A DNA stretch of 64,000 nt from Sphaerisporangium dianthi (GCF_042654065.1 NZ_JBHSFP010000006.1:1-64000), one strand, 5' to 3'; numbered from the stretch's first letter, positions 16,341 to 25,535 are shown. Notes: generated from the sequence alone by a model not told the origin. Numbers and translations are program-made.

Positions 16341-16369
16341 GGGACGCCCGGCCACCGGCCGGGCGTCCC
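16341..16369 (+). terminator. Rho-independent terminator of sucCD
   Basis: GGGACGCCCGGCC (16341-16353) and its complement (16357-16369) form a 13-bp stem with a 3-base loop, followed by TCTTTCG. This is one of the few terminators here with a T-rich tail. The remaining bases to 16501 contain no other recognised feature. Confidence 0.75.
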
Positions 16370-16501
16370 TCTTTCGTCGCCCTCAGCACGTGTAGCGACG
16401 CGGGTGGCCGGTCGCCGCGGTGCACGTCGCGCGCGATCCGCTGATCGTCCCGGGGACAAAGGGGGCGACACGCGGGCGCGGTAGGCCCGTGCGGGCGGGA
16501 C

Positions 16502-18241
16502 ATGCTGAGAACATCGATGACTGTGACGGCCCTTTTCGACCAGCTCCGGGCGGCCCCCCGCACCGTCCTCAACCGCATCCCCCTGGCGGGAAGCGGTGGC
16601 GACGACGACGAGGCGCGCCGTCCGCTGCCCGTCTCAGGGATGCTCGCCGCCGCCTGGACCCTCGGCGTCGGCCTCGCCGTCCTGACCACGCTCACCTTGA
16701 TCGGGTGGATCGCCGCGCCCCGCGGCGCGTTCGGGCAGGGCCTCCCCGGGGTGTTCCGCGCCGCCTGCCAGGTCTGGCTGGCCGCCCACCACGCGGGTTT
16801 CGCCATCCCGGGCGGCCGCGTCGGCCTGCTGCCCCTCGGCCTGACGGTGCTGCCCGCCGCCCTGCTGTACCGCGCCGCGATGTGGATGGCGCGGGACGCC
16901 GACCTGCGGCTGCGGCTGCCCGCCCGGCTGCCCAAGGGCAGCACCAAGGACCTGGCCAACGCCCGCCGCCGCGCCCAGCTCGTGCTGATCGCCCAGGCCG
17001 GCATCTCGCTGGCCGCGCCGTACGCCCTGCTGGCAGGGGTGATCGCGCTGGCCGCCCAGAACAACCTCACCCAGCCGTTCGTCGGCGAGGCCCTGCTGAG
17101 CCACCTCGTGCTGGCCTTCGTCGCCGGCTCGCTGGCGACCGCCCGCACGATCGGCCCGTGGCGCTCCATGCTCCGCCTGCTGCCCGAGCGCGCGCGGTCG
17201 GTCGTCGTCGGCACGGCCGTCGCGCTGTCGATCCTGATGGCGGCGGGGCTCGTGCTCGTGCTCGCGGCGATCGTGGCCGACTTCGGGCAGATCCGGCGGC
17301 TGTCGGAGCTGCTGGCGCCCGGCTTCGTCGGAGGGGCGCTCCTGCTGCTGGTCGAGACGCTCTACCTGTTCAACTTCGTCATCTGGGGCCTGGCCTACAT
17401 CAGCGGGCCGGGGTTCGCCCTCGGCACGGGCACGCTGGTCGCGCCCACGGGCGTGCAGCTGGGCGCGGTGCCGGCGCTGCCCCTCCTCGGCGCGCTGCCC
17501 GACTCCGGCACCATGTCGCCGTGGATCATGGGTGTGCTCGCTGTCCCGTTCATCGCGGGCGCGGTCGCCGGCGTGATGGTGGCGCGCATCTCCCCGACCC
17601 CGCACTTCGAGTCGGCGCCGCTCTGGGGCTTCGTCTGCGGCCTGGGCGCCGGCCTGTCGGCGGGGCTGCTGGCGGCGCTCGCGGGCGGTCCGCTCGGGGG
17701 CGCCCGTCTGTCCGCCGTCGGCCCCTCGGCCTGGGAGGTGGCGCTCTCGGTGACCCTGGAGGTCGGCGTGGCGGCGGGCATCTCGGCGGGGCTGGCCAAC
17801 TGGTGGCTGGTGTTCCACGGCGCCCGGGTCGAGGCCGCGCCGGTCCGCAGGGCGGGGGACGCCATCGCCAAGGTGGCCGGCAAGGTCAAACTGGCCGCGC
17901 CGGTGGTCACCGGCGAGCTGCCGGGCCACTGGATGGACGCCACGGAGGCCGACACCCAGCCGATCCCGGTGATCAGGGCCGACTGGTCGGACGAGCACGC
18001 CTCGGCGGCCGCGGAGCCCTTCGACCCCGTCCTGTCAGGCGGGCCCGCGGCGAAGGCCCCGCGCTCCGGCAAGGGGGCCACAGGCGGAGGCGGCCCCGGC
18101 GCCGGGGCCGCCGCGAGCAAGGCGCGCGGCGCCAGGCGCGAGGAGCCGCGGCCGCCGCGCCGCGACATCGTTGACGAGTCGGACGACCGCGGCGGCCACA
18201 TCATCTACGTCGACCCCTACGCGTGGGACCGCGACTCCTGA
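16502..18241 (+). CDS. DUF6350 / PerM-like polytopic membrane protein
   Basis: This is a 579-residue protein with roughly ten hydrophobic segments between residues 45 and 440 and a disordered, charged, Pro/Ala-rich C-terminal tail ending in the conserved-looking HIIYVDPYAWDRDS. Its position between sucD and purN matches mycobacterial perM (Rv0955), a membrane protein linked to cell division and persistence. I assign it on synteny and topology. ATG 16502 and ATG 16517 are both possible starts. Confidence 0.7.
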   Translation: MLRTSMTVTALFDQLRAAPRTVLNRIPLAGSGGDDDEARRPLPVSGMLAAAWTLGVGLAVLTTLTLIGWIAAPRGAFGQGLPGVFRAACQVWLAAHHAGFAIPGGRVGLLPLGLTVLPAALLYRAAMWMARDADLRLRLPARLPKGSTKDLANARRRAQLVLIAQAGISLAAPYALLAGVIALAAQNNLTQPFVGEALLSHLVLAFVAGSLATARTIGPWRSMLRLLPERARSVVVGTAVALSILMAAGLVLVLAAIVADFGQIRRLSELLAPGFVGGALLLLVETLYLFNFVIWGLAYISGPGFALGTGTLVAPTGVQLGAVPALPLLGALPDSGTMSPWIMGVLAVPFIAGAVAGVMVARISPTPHFESAPLWGFVCGLGAGLSAGLLAALAGGPLGGARLSAVGPSAWEVALSVTLEVGVAAGISAGLANWWLVFHGARVEAAPVRRAGDAIAKVAGKVKLAAPVVTGELPGHWMDATEADTQPIPVIRADWSDEHASAAAEPFDPVLSGGPAAKAPRSGKGATGGGGPGAGAAASKARGARREEPRPPRRDIVDESDDRGGHIIYVDPYAWDRDS

Positions 18242-18262
18242 CCCTCGTGAAGCCCGGCCCCG

Positions 18263-18574
18263 TCAGAGACGGAAGCGCGTGGTGTGCGAGCGGTCGCCCT
18301 TGCCGCTCGGGGACGGCTCGAACAGCAGTTCGTCGGCGTAGCACCAGGCCCAGTTCTCACCGGGCTCGAACGACTCGGCGATCGGATGCGTGACGTCCGC
18401 GTAGTGGCGGCTGGCGTGGCGGTTGGGGGAGGAGTCACAGCAGCCGACGTGCCCGCAGGTCAGGCACGTGCGCAGGTGGACCCAGCGTCCGCCGGAGGCC
18501 AGGCACTCTTCGCAACCCTGAGGAGTGTTCGGCTCGATGTCCTTGACGAAGCTGAGGTGGGTGCAGTCGTTCAC
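18263..18574 (-). CDS. UBP-type zinc-finger protein
   Basis: This small 103-residue protein is built almost entirely of a ZnF-UBP domain, with CTHL, then CEEC, LRTCLTCGHVGCCD, HASRH, HPI and the aromatic WAWCYADEL. In eukaryotes this domain binds the ubiquitin C-terminus; the bacterial homologues are uncharacterised stand-alone proteins. GTG 18574 is five bases after GAGGAG; an in-frame ATG at 18607 has no ribosome site. It is convergent with the PerM-like gene. Confidence 0.85.
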   Translation of the reverse strand: MNDCTHLSFVKDIEPNTPQGCEECLASGGRWVHLRTCLTCGHVGCCDSSPNRHASRHYADVTHPIAESFEPGENWAWCYADELLFEPSPSGKGDRSHTTRFRL

Positions 18575-18608
18575 TGTTCTCCTCGGATCAGAGGAACGCG
18601 TGGACACG

Positions 18609-18632
18609 CGAGCGTCCCGTCCCGGACGCTCG
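18609..18632 (-). terminator. Terminator hairpin of the small membrane-protein gene
   Basis: CGAGCGTCC (18609-18617) and GGACGCTCG (18624-18632) form a 9-bp stem with a 6-base loop downstream of the minus-strand gene that ends at 18704. Confidence 0.5.
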
Positions 18633-18703
18633 AGAAGAGCGCCCGGAAAAACTGGCTACATGTCTCACGATAGACGGCGACATGTCGGGCCTTGCGGACG
18701 GCG

Positions 18704-19111
18704 TCACGGAGGGAAGGGAAGCTTTACGCTCCCCTTCGGCATGAACGGCAGCCGGCTCTCGACGGCCCGCTCGAGCTCGACGACGCACCCCTGCTGCGAG
18801 GTCGACGTGCCCGCGCCCTTCATGCACTCGTTGTACGCCGTCAGCGGCGTGTCGAAGTACATCTGCACCCACAGCACCGCGGCGGCCAGGCACAGGGACA
18901 CGAGCGAGAGCAGCATCCCCACCACGGCGAGCACGACGGGCCGCTGCTTGCCGGACAGCGACCGCCACGTCCGGAAGCACACGACGGCCGAGAATACGCC
19001 CAGGGCCAGGCCGAACATCGGCACCACGAAAGTGAGCGCCAGGGCGCCGATGGAGAGCAGCAGCGCCCGGCGCCCGAGCTCGCTCTCCGACGTCACCGCG
19101 GGTGGTTGCAC
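18704..19111 (-). CDS. Small DUF4190-like membrane protein
   Basis: This 135-residue protein has two hydrophobic helices (about residues 15-45 and 58-83) and an external-looking C-terminal domain with two cysteines (ECMK and QQGC) that could form a disulfide. GTG 19111 follows a GAGGAGG site. It is divergent from purN. The two-helix layout resembles DUF4190-type proteins, but I do not recognise it firmly. Confidence 0.65.
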   Translation of the reverse strand: MQPPAVTSESELGRRALLLSIGALALTFVVPMFGLALGVFSAVVCFRTWRSLSGKQRPVVLAVVGMLLSLVSLCLAAAVLWVQMYFDTPLTAYNECMKGAGTSTSQQGCVVELERAVESRLPFMPKGSVKLPFPP

Positions 19112-19192
19112 GTGACCTCCTCTGCGTCGCGGAACGGACGGGCCGATACGCTGACGCCATACCTACAACGTCACCTTCGAAGGAGTGCAGCC

Positions 19193-19873
19193 CTGTCGGC
19201 TCGGCTCGTGGTCCTCGTCTCCGGTTCCGGGACCAACCTACAGGCCCTCATGGACGCCGCCACTGATGACGCATACGGAGCCCGTATCGTCGCGGTCGGC
19301 GCCGACCGAGACGGCATCGAGGGCCTCGCCCGCGCCCGGCGCGCCGGCCTGCCCGCCTTCGTCGTCAAACTGGCCGACCACCCCACCCGATCGGGCTGGG
19401 ACCAGGCTCTGCGCGCGGCGATCGCCGCCCACGAGCCGGACCTCGTCGTCTCCGCGGGATTCATGAAGATCCTCGGCCCGGAGGTCCTCGGCGGGTTCTC
19501 GGTGGTCAACACCCATCCCGCCCTGCTGCCGTCCTTCCCCGGCGCGCACGCCGTCCCCGACGCCCTCGCCTACGGCGTCCGGGTGACCGGCTGCACCGTG
19601 CACCTGGTCGACGCCGGCGTGGACACCGGTCCCGTGATCGCCCAGGAGGCGGTGGCCGTCCACGACGGGGACGACGAGGGCTCGCTCCACGAGCGCATCA
19701 AGATCGTCGAGCGCCGCCTGCTCGTCGAGGTCGTGGGCCGCATGGCCCGGGACGGCTGGACGGTCACCGGCCGCCACGTCCGCCTGGGCGACCGAGACCG
19801 TCCGAACCAGTCGCAACCTCCGGGCAGTCCGGGAATTCCGGACCGCCTGGACACAGGGAGGAGCACGAAGTGA
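19193..19873 (+). CDS. purN: Phosphoribosylglycinamide formyltransferase (GAR transformylase)
   Basis: This 226-residue enzyme transfers a formyl group from 10-formyl-THF to GAR, step 3 of purine synthesis. Motifs are VSGSGTNLQ near the N-terminus, SAGFMKIL, NTHPALLPSFPG and the catalytic-loop Asp in GVDTGPVI. No ATG, GTG or TTG fits the start. CTG 19193 is seven bases after AAGGAG (19180-19185) and gives the family's usual N-terminus SARLVVLVSGSG. The next in-frame GTG (19208) is 22 bases from the site and would trim the first strand. purH overlaps the stop by four bases (GTGA). Confidence 0.88.
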   Translation: MSARLVVLVSGSGTNLQALMDAATDDAYGARIVAVGADRDGIEGLARARRAGLPAFVVKLADHPTRSGWDQALRAAIAAHEPDLVVSAGFMKILGPEVLGGFSVVNTHPALLPSFPGAHAVPDALAYGVRVTGCTVHLVDAGVDTGPVIAQEAVAVHDGDDEGSLHERIKIVERRLLVEVVGRMARDGWTVTGRHVRLGDRDRPNQSQPPGSPGIPDRLDTGRSTK

Positions 19874-21417
19874 CCCGCATCGCCATCCGGCGCGCGCTGA
19901 TCACGGTATACGACAAGTCCGGCCTGGAGGACCTGGCCCGGGCCCTGGACGCCGCCGGCGTCGAGATCGTGTCCACGGGGGGCACGGCGTCGAAGATCGC
20001 CTCGTTCGGCGTGCCGGTGACTCCGGTGGAGTCGCTGACCGGCTTCCCCGAGTGCCTGGGCGGACGGGTCAAGACCCTGCACCCGCGCGTGCACGCCGGC
20101 CTGCTGGCCGACGGGTCCAACCCCTCCCACGTCAAGCAGCTCGAAGAGCTGGAGATCGAGCCGTTCCAGCTCGTCGTGGTCAACCTGTACCCCTTCCAGC
20201 AGACGGTCGCCTCGGGGGCCTCCGAGGAGGAATGCGTCGAGCAGATCGACATCGGCGGCCCGGCGATGATCCGCGCGGCGGCGAAGAACCACGGCACGGT
20301 CGCCGTGGTGACCGACCCGGCGCGCTACGGCGAGGTGCTGAGCGCCGTCGAGCAGGGCGGCTTCACCGAGCCCGAGCGCCGTCGCCTCGCCGCCGTCGCC
20401 TACGCCCACACCGCCGCGTACGACACGATGGTGGCCTCGTGGTTCGCGGGCGTCTACGCCCCCGAGGAGGACACCGCCTGGCCGTCCTTCATGGGCGCGG
20501 CCTGGCAGCGCCGGGCCGTGCTGAGGTACGGCGAGAACCCCCACCAGGGGGCCGCGCTCTACTCCGGCGGGCAGGACGGCCTGGCCAACGCCGAGCAGTT
20601 GCACGGCAAAGAGATGTCGTACAACAACTACGTGGACGCCGACGCCGCCTGGCGCGCTGCGTGGGACTTCGCCGACCCCGCCGTCGCGATCATCAAGCAC
20701 GCCAACCCGTGCGGCGTGGCCGTGGGCGACGACGTGGCCGAGGCGCACCGCAAGGCGCACGCCTGCGACCCGGTGTCCGCCTACGGCGGGGTCATCGCGG
20801 TGAACGGCGAGGTGACCGAGGAGCTCGCCGAGCAGATCGCGCCGATCTTCACCGAGGTCGTGGTCGCGCCGTCGTTCACCGAGGCCGCGCTGGCCGTGCT
20901 GACCAAGAAGAAGAACCTCCGGCTGCTGCGCTGCTCCGCCGGCCCGGCCAACCCCGCCGAGTACCGCCGCATCGACGGCGGCCTGCTCGTCCAGACGGTC
21001 GACCGGGTGGACGCGCCCGGCGACGACCCGGCCGCCTGGGAGCTCAAGGCCGGCTCGGCGGCCTCGCCCGAGGTGCTGGCCGACCTGGCGTTCGCCTGGA
21101 AGGCGTGCCGCTCGGTCAAGTCCAACGCCATCCTGCTCGCCTCGGGCCGGGCGACCGTCGGCGTCGGCATGGGGCAGGTCAACCGGGTCGACTCCGCCCG
21201 CCTGGCGGTGTCGCGCGCCGGAGACCGCGCCGAGGGCGCCGTGGCGGCCTCCGACGCCTACTTCCCGTTCGCGGACGGTCTCCAGGTGCTCATCGACGCC
21301 GGCGTGAAGGCCGTCGTCGAGCCCGGCGGGTCCATCAGGGACGAAGAGGTGGTCGAGGCCGCCGCCAAGGCCGGCATCACGCTGTACTTCACCGGCACCC
21401 GCCACTTCTTCCACTGA
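19870..21417 (+). CDS. purH: Bifunctional AICAR formyltransferase / IMP cyclohydrolase
   Basis: This 515-residue enzyme catalyses the last two steps of purine synthesis. The N-terminal MGS-like cyclohydrolase domain (ALITVYDKSGLEDLARAL, STGGTASKIA, LHPRVHAGLL) is followed by the AICAR transformylase domain (KHANPCGVAVG, SAYGGVIAVN, then SNAILLASG and DAYFPF). GTG 19870 overlaps the purN stop. It completes a purN-purH operon and uses the same one-carbon donor as FolD, encoded 1 kb downstream. Confidence 0.95.
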   Translation: MTRIAIRRALITVYDKSGLEDLARALDAAGVEIVSTGGTASKIASFGVPVTPVESLTGFPECLGGRVKTLHPRVHAGLLADGSNPSHVKQLEELEIEPFQLVVVNLYPFQQTVASGASEEECVEQIDIGGPAMIRAAAKNHGTVAVVTDPARYGEVLSAVEQGGFTEPERRRLAAVAYAHTAAYDTMVASWFAGVYAPEEDTAWPSFMGAAWQRRAVLRYGENPHQGAALYSGGQDGLANAEQLHGKEMSYNNYVDADAAWRAAWDFADPAVAIIKHANPCGVAVGDDVAEAHRKAHACDPVSAYGGVIAVNGEVTEELAEQIAPIFTEVVVAPSFTEAALAVLTKKKNLRLLRCSAGPANPAEYRRIDGGLLVQTVDRVDAPGDDPAAWELKAGSAASPEVLADLAFAWKACRSVKSNAILLASGRATVGVGMGQVNRVDSARLAVSRAGDRAEGAVAASDAYFPFADGLQVLIDAGVKAVVEPGGSIRDEEVVEAAAKAGITLYFTGTRHFFH

Positions 21418-21478
21418 CCGGCGCCGGCCGGTTCTCCGCCCGGCGGGCCCGCACGGCCCGCCGTCCAACGCGCGCCAC

Positions 21479-21520
21479 CGCGCCGCGCGGTTCCCTCTGT
21501 GAGGGGAGCCGCGCGGCGCG
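21479..21520 (+). terminator. Terminator of purNH
   Basis: A 12-bp GC-rich outer stem (21479-21490 with 21509-21520) encloses an inner CCCTC/GAGGG stem with loop TGT (21493-21505). It lies about 60 bases after the purH stop. Confidence 0.65.
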
Positions 21521-21630
21521 CGTGCGGAGCGACCACACCCCGACCCCTGAGGTTCGCCGGACGGCGGGACGACCGGCGTGGCCCGGTCTACCGTGGACAC
21601 CGGTCAGTCGTCGCATCTCAGGGAGGACCG

Positions 21631-22371
21631 GTGGAGTCACCTCCGATCGTGTCGCGCGAAGAGTGGTTGAAGGCGCGCAAAGAGCTGCTGGTGAGGGAGA
21701 AGGAGCTGACCCGGGCGCGGGACGCGCTCAACGCCGAGCGCCGGGCGCTGCCCATGGTCGAGATCGGCAAGCCGTACGTCTTCCAGGGCCCGGACGGCGA
21801 GACCGGCCTCGCCGACCTGTTCGAAGGGCGCCGCCAGCTGATCATCTACCACTTCATGTGGGTGCCCGACGCGGACCAGGGGTGCACGAGCTGCTCGTTC
21901 CTGGTCGACCACATCGCGGACCTGCGCCACCTGCACGGGTGCGACACCACTCTCGCCCTGGTGTCCCGCGCGCCGCTCGCCTCCATCGAGCGGTTCCGGC
22001 ACCGCATGGGCTGGACCGTGCCGTGGTACTCCTCCCACGGCGGCGACTTCAACTACGACTTCCACGCCAGCAACGACGAGGCGGTCGCCCCGGTCGAGTA
22101 CAACTACATGGACAAGGCCACCCTGGAGGGCAAGGGCCTGCACTTCTTCGCCCAGAACGGGCAGGACGGGCACGGCCTGAGCGTGTTCCTGCGTGACGGC
22201 GAGCGCGTGTTCCACACCTACTCGACCTACGGCCGGGGCCCCGAGGTGCTGCTGAACACCTACAACTACCTCGACTTCACGCCCCTCGGCCGGCAGAAGC
22301 ACGTCAGCGAATTCCCCCACCACGACAGCTACGACGGCGAGCCCGGCGCCTGCTGCTCGCACCACCACTGA
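21631..22371 (+). CDS. DUF899 family thioredoxin-like protein
   Basis: This 246-residue protein opens with a long charged helix (about residues 5-40), then a thioredoxin-like domain with FMWVPDADQGCTSCSF (a CxxC pair about residues 87-90), followed by YNYMD and a His-rich end. The pattern matches DUF899 proteins, a peroxiredoxin/thioredoxin-fold family of unknown substrate. GTG 21631 is four bases after GGGAGG. It ends with a Cys/His cluster (CCSHHH) that may bind metal. Confidence 0.8.
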   Translation: MESPPIVSREEWLKARKELLVREKELTRARDALNAERRALPMVEIGKPYVFQGPDGETGLADLFEGRRQLIIYHFMWVPDADQGCTSCSFLVDHIADLRHLHGCDTTLALVSRAPLASIERFRHRMGWTVPWYSSHGGDFNYDFHASNDEAVAPVEYNYMDKATLEGKGLHFFAQNGQDGHGLSVFLRDGERVFHTYSTYGRGPEVLLNTYNYLDFTPLGRQKHVSEFPHHDSYDGEPGACCSHHH

Positions 22372-22408
22372 CACCTTCCCCGCGCCCGGCATGGGAAGAT
22401 GGCGAGTT

Positions 22409-23260
22409 GTGAGCGCGCAGATTCTCGACGGCAAGGCCACCGCGGCGAAGATCAAGGCAGAGCTGGCCCAGCGGGTGAGCAGGCTCGCCGCGCGGGGCGT
22501 CACCCCCGGCCTCGGCACGATCCTCGTCGGCGACGATCCGGGCAGCCAGATCTACGTCGCCGGCAAGCACCGCGACTGTGCCGAGGTCGGCATCGCCTCG
22601 ATCCGCAAAGATCTCCCCGAGACCGCCTCGCAGGCCGAGGTGGAGGCCGCCATCGACGAGCTGAACGCCGACCCCGCCTGCACGGGGTACATCGTCCAGC
22701 TCCCGCTGCCCCGCCACCTCGACACCCAGTCGCTGATCGAGCGCATGGACCCGGGCAAGGACGCCGACGGCCTGCACCCGGTCAACCTCGGCCGGCTCGT
22801 GCACATGGTCGACGCCCCGCTGCCGTGCACGCCCCGGGGCATCGTGGCGCTCCTGCAGGAGTACGGGGTGCCGATCAAGGGCGCCGACGTCACCGTCATC
22901 GGCCGCGGCATCACCGTGGGCCGTCCGCTGGGCCTCCTGCTGACCCGCCGCACCGAGAACGCCACCGTTACCCTGTGCCACACCGGCACCCACGACCTCC
23001 CGGCGCGGGTGCGCGAGGCCGACATCGTGGTGGCGGCAGCGGGCGTCCCCGGCCTGATCACACCCGGCATGGTGAAGCCCGGCGCCGCCGTGCTGGACGT
23101 GGGCGTCTCACGCGTCGACGGCAAACTGGCCGGCGACGTCGCGCCGGAGGTCCGCGAGGTCGCCGGGTTCGTGGCGCCCAACCCGGGCGGCGTCGGCCCG
23201 ATGACCCGCGCGATGCTCATCACCAACGTCGTCGAGGCCGCCGAGCGCCACCCCCGCTGA
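22409..23260 (+). CDS. folD: Methylenetetrahydrofolate dehydrogenase / cyclohydrolase
   Basis: This 283-residue bifunctional enzyme converts 5,10-methylene-THF to 10-formyl-THF, the cofactor needed by PurN and PurH. Motifs include ILDGKATAAKI, the catalytic Lys region SQIYVAGKHRDC, GYIVQLPLPRHL, DADGLHPVN, TPRGI and the Rossmann GRGITVGRPLGLLL, ending in PNPGGVGPMT. GTG 22409 gives the normal N-terminus; ATG 22391 adds six unlikely residues. A GAAGAT box eight bases upstream hints at a leaderless transcript. Confidence 0.95.
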   Translation: MSAQILDGKATAAKIKAELAQRVSRLAARGVTPGLGTILVGDDPGSQIYVAGKHRDCAEVGIASIRKDLPETASQAEVEAAIDELNADPACTGYIVQLPLPRHLDTQSLIERMDPGKDADGLHPVNLGRLVHMVDAPLPCTPRGIVALLQEYGVPIKGADVTVIGRGITVGRPLGLLLTRRTENATVTLCHTGTHDLPARVREADIVVAAAGVPGLITPGMVKPGAAVLDVGVSRVDGKLAGDVAPEVREVAGFVAPNPGGVGPMTRAMLITNVVEAAERHPR

Positions 23261-23284
23261 ACCGCCCGATGTAGTACAGCCCGA

Positions 23285-23303
23285 CGCCGGGAGGCCCCCG
23301 GCG
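23285..23303. terminator. Terminator between convergent folD and FHA genes
   Basis: CGCCGGG (23285-23291) and CCCGGCG (23297-23303) form a 7-bp stem with a 5-base loop, placed between two convergent genes. Confidence 0.5.
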
Positions 23304-23312
23304 GGCCTAGGG

Positions 23313-23963
23313 TTACGAGGCTCGGCGGTTGGCGGTCTGCGGGGGTGGGGACTCGCCGGGGCCGGACGTGCGCTGCGGGGGCACCACGGGCGTGGGGCGC
23401 ACCAGGCCGAGGGCGACGACCTCGTTCGCCAGCCTCGTGCGCCGGTTGATGCCCTCGGGAATGCGGAACTTCTGGTACAGGCGCAGCAGGTGCTGCTTGA
23501 CGGCGGCCTCGGTCACCACCAGGTCGTCGGCGATCTCGCGGGCGGTGGCCGGCGCGACGAACGCCTCGTCCGACAGCGCGGGCCTGCACAGGGAGGTCAG
23601 GACGTCGACCTCTCGCCTGGTCAGCTCGGGTGCGGCCGCACGGCGCAGCTCGACCTCCGGCGCGAAGTCCTCCCTCGGGATGCCGCCCACCCGGCAGCGC
23701 GCCGCGCCGAAGGAGACGACGTCGCCGTCGTCGAGCACCCTCCGGGCGATCGGCCTGCCGTTCACCCGGGTGCCGTTGCGGGACAGGCCCAGGTCAACGA
23801 CATACAGGTAAGGTCCGCGGCGGACGAACTCGGCGTGGAGTCGTGACACGCTCGGATCGGCCAGCCTGACATCGACGCCTCGGCCTCGGCCGATCGTCGT
23901 GATCTCGGGGCGCAGTGGGACGACCTCACCGGTGTCCTCGACGCGTATGAACGGCCCCTCCAC
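23313..23963 (-). CDS. FHA-domain protein with C-terminal winged-helix/HTH domain
   Basis: This 216-residue protein has an N-terminal FHA domain (phosphothreonine binding) with the diagnostic GRGRGVDVRLADPSVSRLHAEF and LSRNGTRVNG motifs at about residues 25-70. Its C-terminal half resembles a LuxR/transcriptional-regulatory HTH (LTRREVDVLTSLC, then VTEAAVKQHLLRLYQKF). It ends with a Pro-rich tail. GTG 23963 follows GGAGG. The layout suggests a regulator that reads Ser/Thr-kinase signalling; a kinase is encoded at 27812. It is divergent from the citrate synthase gene. Confidence 0.8.
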   Translation of the reverse strand: MEGPFIRVEDTGEVVPLRPEITTIGRGRGVDVRLADPSVSRLHAEFVRRGPYLYVVDLGLSRNGTRVNGRPIARRVLDDGDVVSFGAARCRVGGIPREDFAPEVELRRAAAPELTRREVDVLTSLCRPALSDEAFVAPATAREIADDLVVTEAAVKQHLLRLYQKFRIPEGINRRTRLANEVVALGLVRPTPVVPPQRTSGPGESPPPQTANRRAS

Positions 23964-24145
23964 GGCAGTTCCTCCCCAGGTAGCCCGCCGTTACTTCCGC
24001 TACAGCTCCGGCTTACCCAAACGAGGGGTTGGGGAATCTCCTTTGCCATAACGAGAATCAATGCAGAAATTGGTCTGGACCTCCGCGGCTGGTTTTACCA
24101 GCTCACAGGTAGACTTCGAGCGAAGATAAGCGGAGGAAACAACAC

Positions 24146-25267
24146 ATGGCGGACAACCCCACCAAAGGCCTCGCCGATGTCGTCGCCGCGTCCACAGCGC
24201 TGAGCGACATCGACGGCAAAGCCGGTCGCCTCTTCTACCGCGGCTACGACATCCACGAGCTGGCCGGCCGCACGAGCTTCGAAGAGACCGCGCACCTGCT
24301 GCAACATGGCACGCTCCCCACGCGTCAGCAGCTGGCCGACTACGGAGCCGAGCTCGTCAGGGGCCGCACGCTCGGCGCCCTCGTCGAGGCCAACGTCGCC
24401 GAGATCGCCGAGAAGCAGGGCCCCATGGAGGCGCTGCGGACGCTGGTGTCGCTGACGAGCGCGGAGGACCCCGACAAGGAGTCCAACGAGCCGGAGGCCA
24501 ACTGCCGCAAGGCGGCACGCCTGACGGCGCAGCAGCCGATCCTCGTCGCGCGCTACCACGCGGCCCGCACCGGCGCTCCTCTGCGCGAGCCCGATCCGGA
24601 GCTGAGCATCGCGGCGAACTTCCTGCTGCAGATCACCGGTCGCGTCCCCGACCAGCGCGCGGTCGACATCTTCGACGCCTGCCTGGTCCTGCACGCCGAC
24701 CACACCATGAACGCCTCGACCTTCGCCGCCCGCGTGTGCGCGGCGACGCTGTCGGACATGCACTCGGCGATCGTGGCCGCCATCGGCACGCTCAAGGGCC
24801 CCCTGCACGGCGGCGCGAACGAGCAGGTGATGCGCACGCTCGAGAGCATCCCGTCCGACGGGGTGGCGCGGGCGGTGCGCGACAAGCTGGGCCGCGGCGA
24901 GAAGATCATGGGCTTCGGCCACCGCGTGTACAAGACCGAGGACCCGCGCGCGACGCACCTGCGCAAGATGTCGCGCGAGCTGGGCGAGGCCGGCGGGGAC
25001 GACACCTACTATCGGATGTCGAAGGAGATGGAGGAGGTCGTCTTCGCCGAGAAGGGGCTGTATCCCAACGTCGACTTCTACGCCGCGACGGTCTACCACT
25101 ACCTCGGCATCCCGACGGACCTGTTCACCCCGGTCTTCTCGGTGAGCCGGATGTCCGGCTGGACGGCCCACGTGATCGAGCAGCACGCCGACAACCGGTT
25201 GATCCGTCCCGACAGCGAGTACATCGGGGAGCGCGACCAGAAGTGGGTGGCGATTGACGAGAGGTAA
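24146..25267 (+). CDS. Citrate synthase / 2-methylcitrate synthase (short form)
   Basis: This 373-residue enzyme condenses acetyl-CoA with oxaloacetate (or propionyl-CoA in 2-methylcitrate synthases). Catalytic residues are visible: His in GPLHGGANE (about residue 222), His in GFGHRVYKTEDPR (about 258) and Asp in NVDFYAATVYH (about 310). It begins with GLADVVAASTALSDIDG, usual for the short prokaryotic form. ATG 24146 follows GGAGG. The DUF3017 gene overlaps its end by 14 bases. Citrate versus methylcitrate activity cannot be settled from sequence; no prpB/prpD neighbours are present. Confidence 0.9.
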   Translation: MADNPTKGLADVVAASTALSDIDGKAGRLFYRGYDIHELAGRTSFEETAHLLQHGTLPTRQQLADYGAELVRGRTLGALVEANVAEIAEKQGPMEALRTLVSLTSAEDPDKESNEPEANCRKAARLTAQQPILVARYHAARTGAPLREPDPELSIAANFLLQITGRVPDQRAVDIFDACLVLHADHTMNASTFAARVCAATLSDMHSAIVAAIGTLKGPLHGGANEQVMRTLESIPSDGVARAVRDKLGRGEKIMGFGHRVYKTEDPRATHLRKMSRELGEAGGDDTYYRMSKEMEEVVFAEKGLYPNVDFYAATVYHYLGIPTDLFTPVFSVSRMSGWTAHVIEQHADNRLIRPDSEYIGERDQKWVAIDER

Positions 25268-25535
25268 GGGCTGGGGGCCGTACCTGCTGGTCCTGGCGGG
25301 CGCGGCCATCGGCTTCGGGGCGATCGCGATGGGCCTGCCCGCTTGGGCGGGCTCATTGGTCGTGGCCGGCTCGCTCCTGCTGGGCGCCGTGCTGCGACTG
25401 GTCGTCCCCGGTGGCGACGAGAACCTTCTCGCGGTGCGCCGGCGGCGCACCGACGTCGTCACCTATGGCGTCCTCGGCTGCATGCTCGCCGGGGTAGCCG
25501 CCAGCGTCGCCGTGCAGTGGATGACGGGCAGATAG
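25254..25535 (+). CDS. DUF3017 small membrane protein
   Basis: This 93-residue protein has three hydrophobic helices (about 10-30, 33-50 and 70-88) separated by a short basic loop (RRRRTD). It starts at TTG 25254 inside the last codons of citrate synthase, so expression is presumably coupled. Length and topology match DUF3017 proteins, which in actinobacteria lie close to folD; here folD is 2 kb away. No biochemical role is known. Confidence 0.7.
   Translation: MTRGKGWGPYLLVLAGAAIGFGAIAMGLPAWAGSLVVAGSLLLGAVLRLVVPGGDENLLAVRRRRTDVVTYGVLGCMLAGVAASVAVQWMTGR

Noticed and set aside
19570..21600. 676-codon minus-strand frame
   Set aside because: It is antisense to purN and purH with shadow-type composition.
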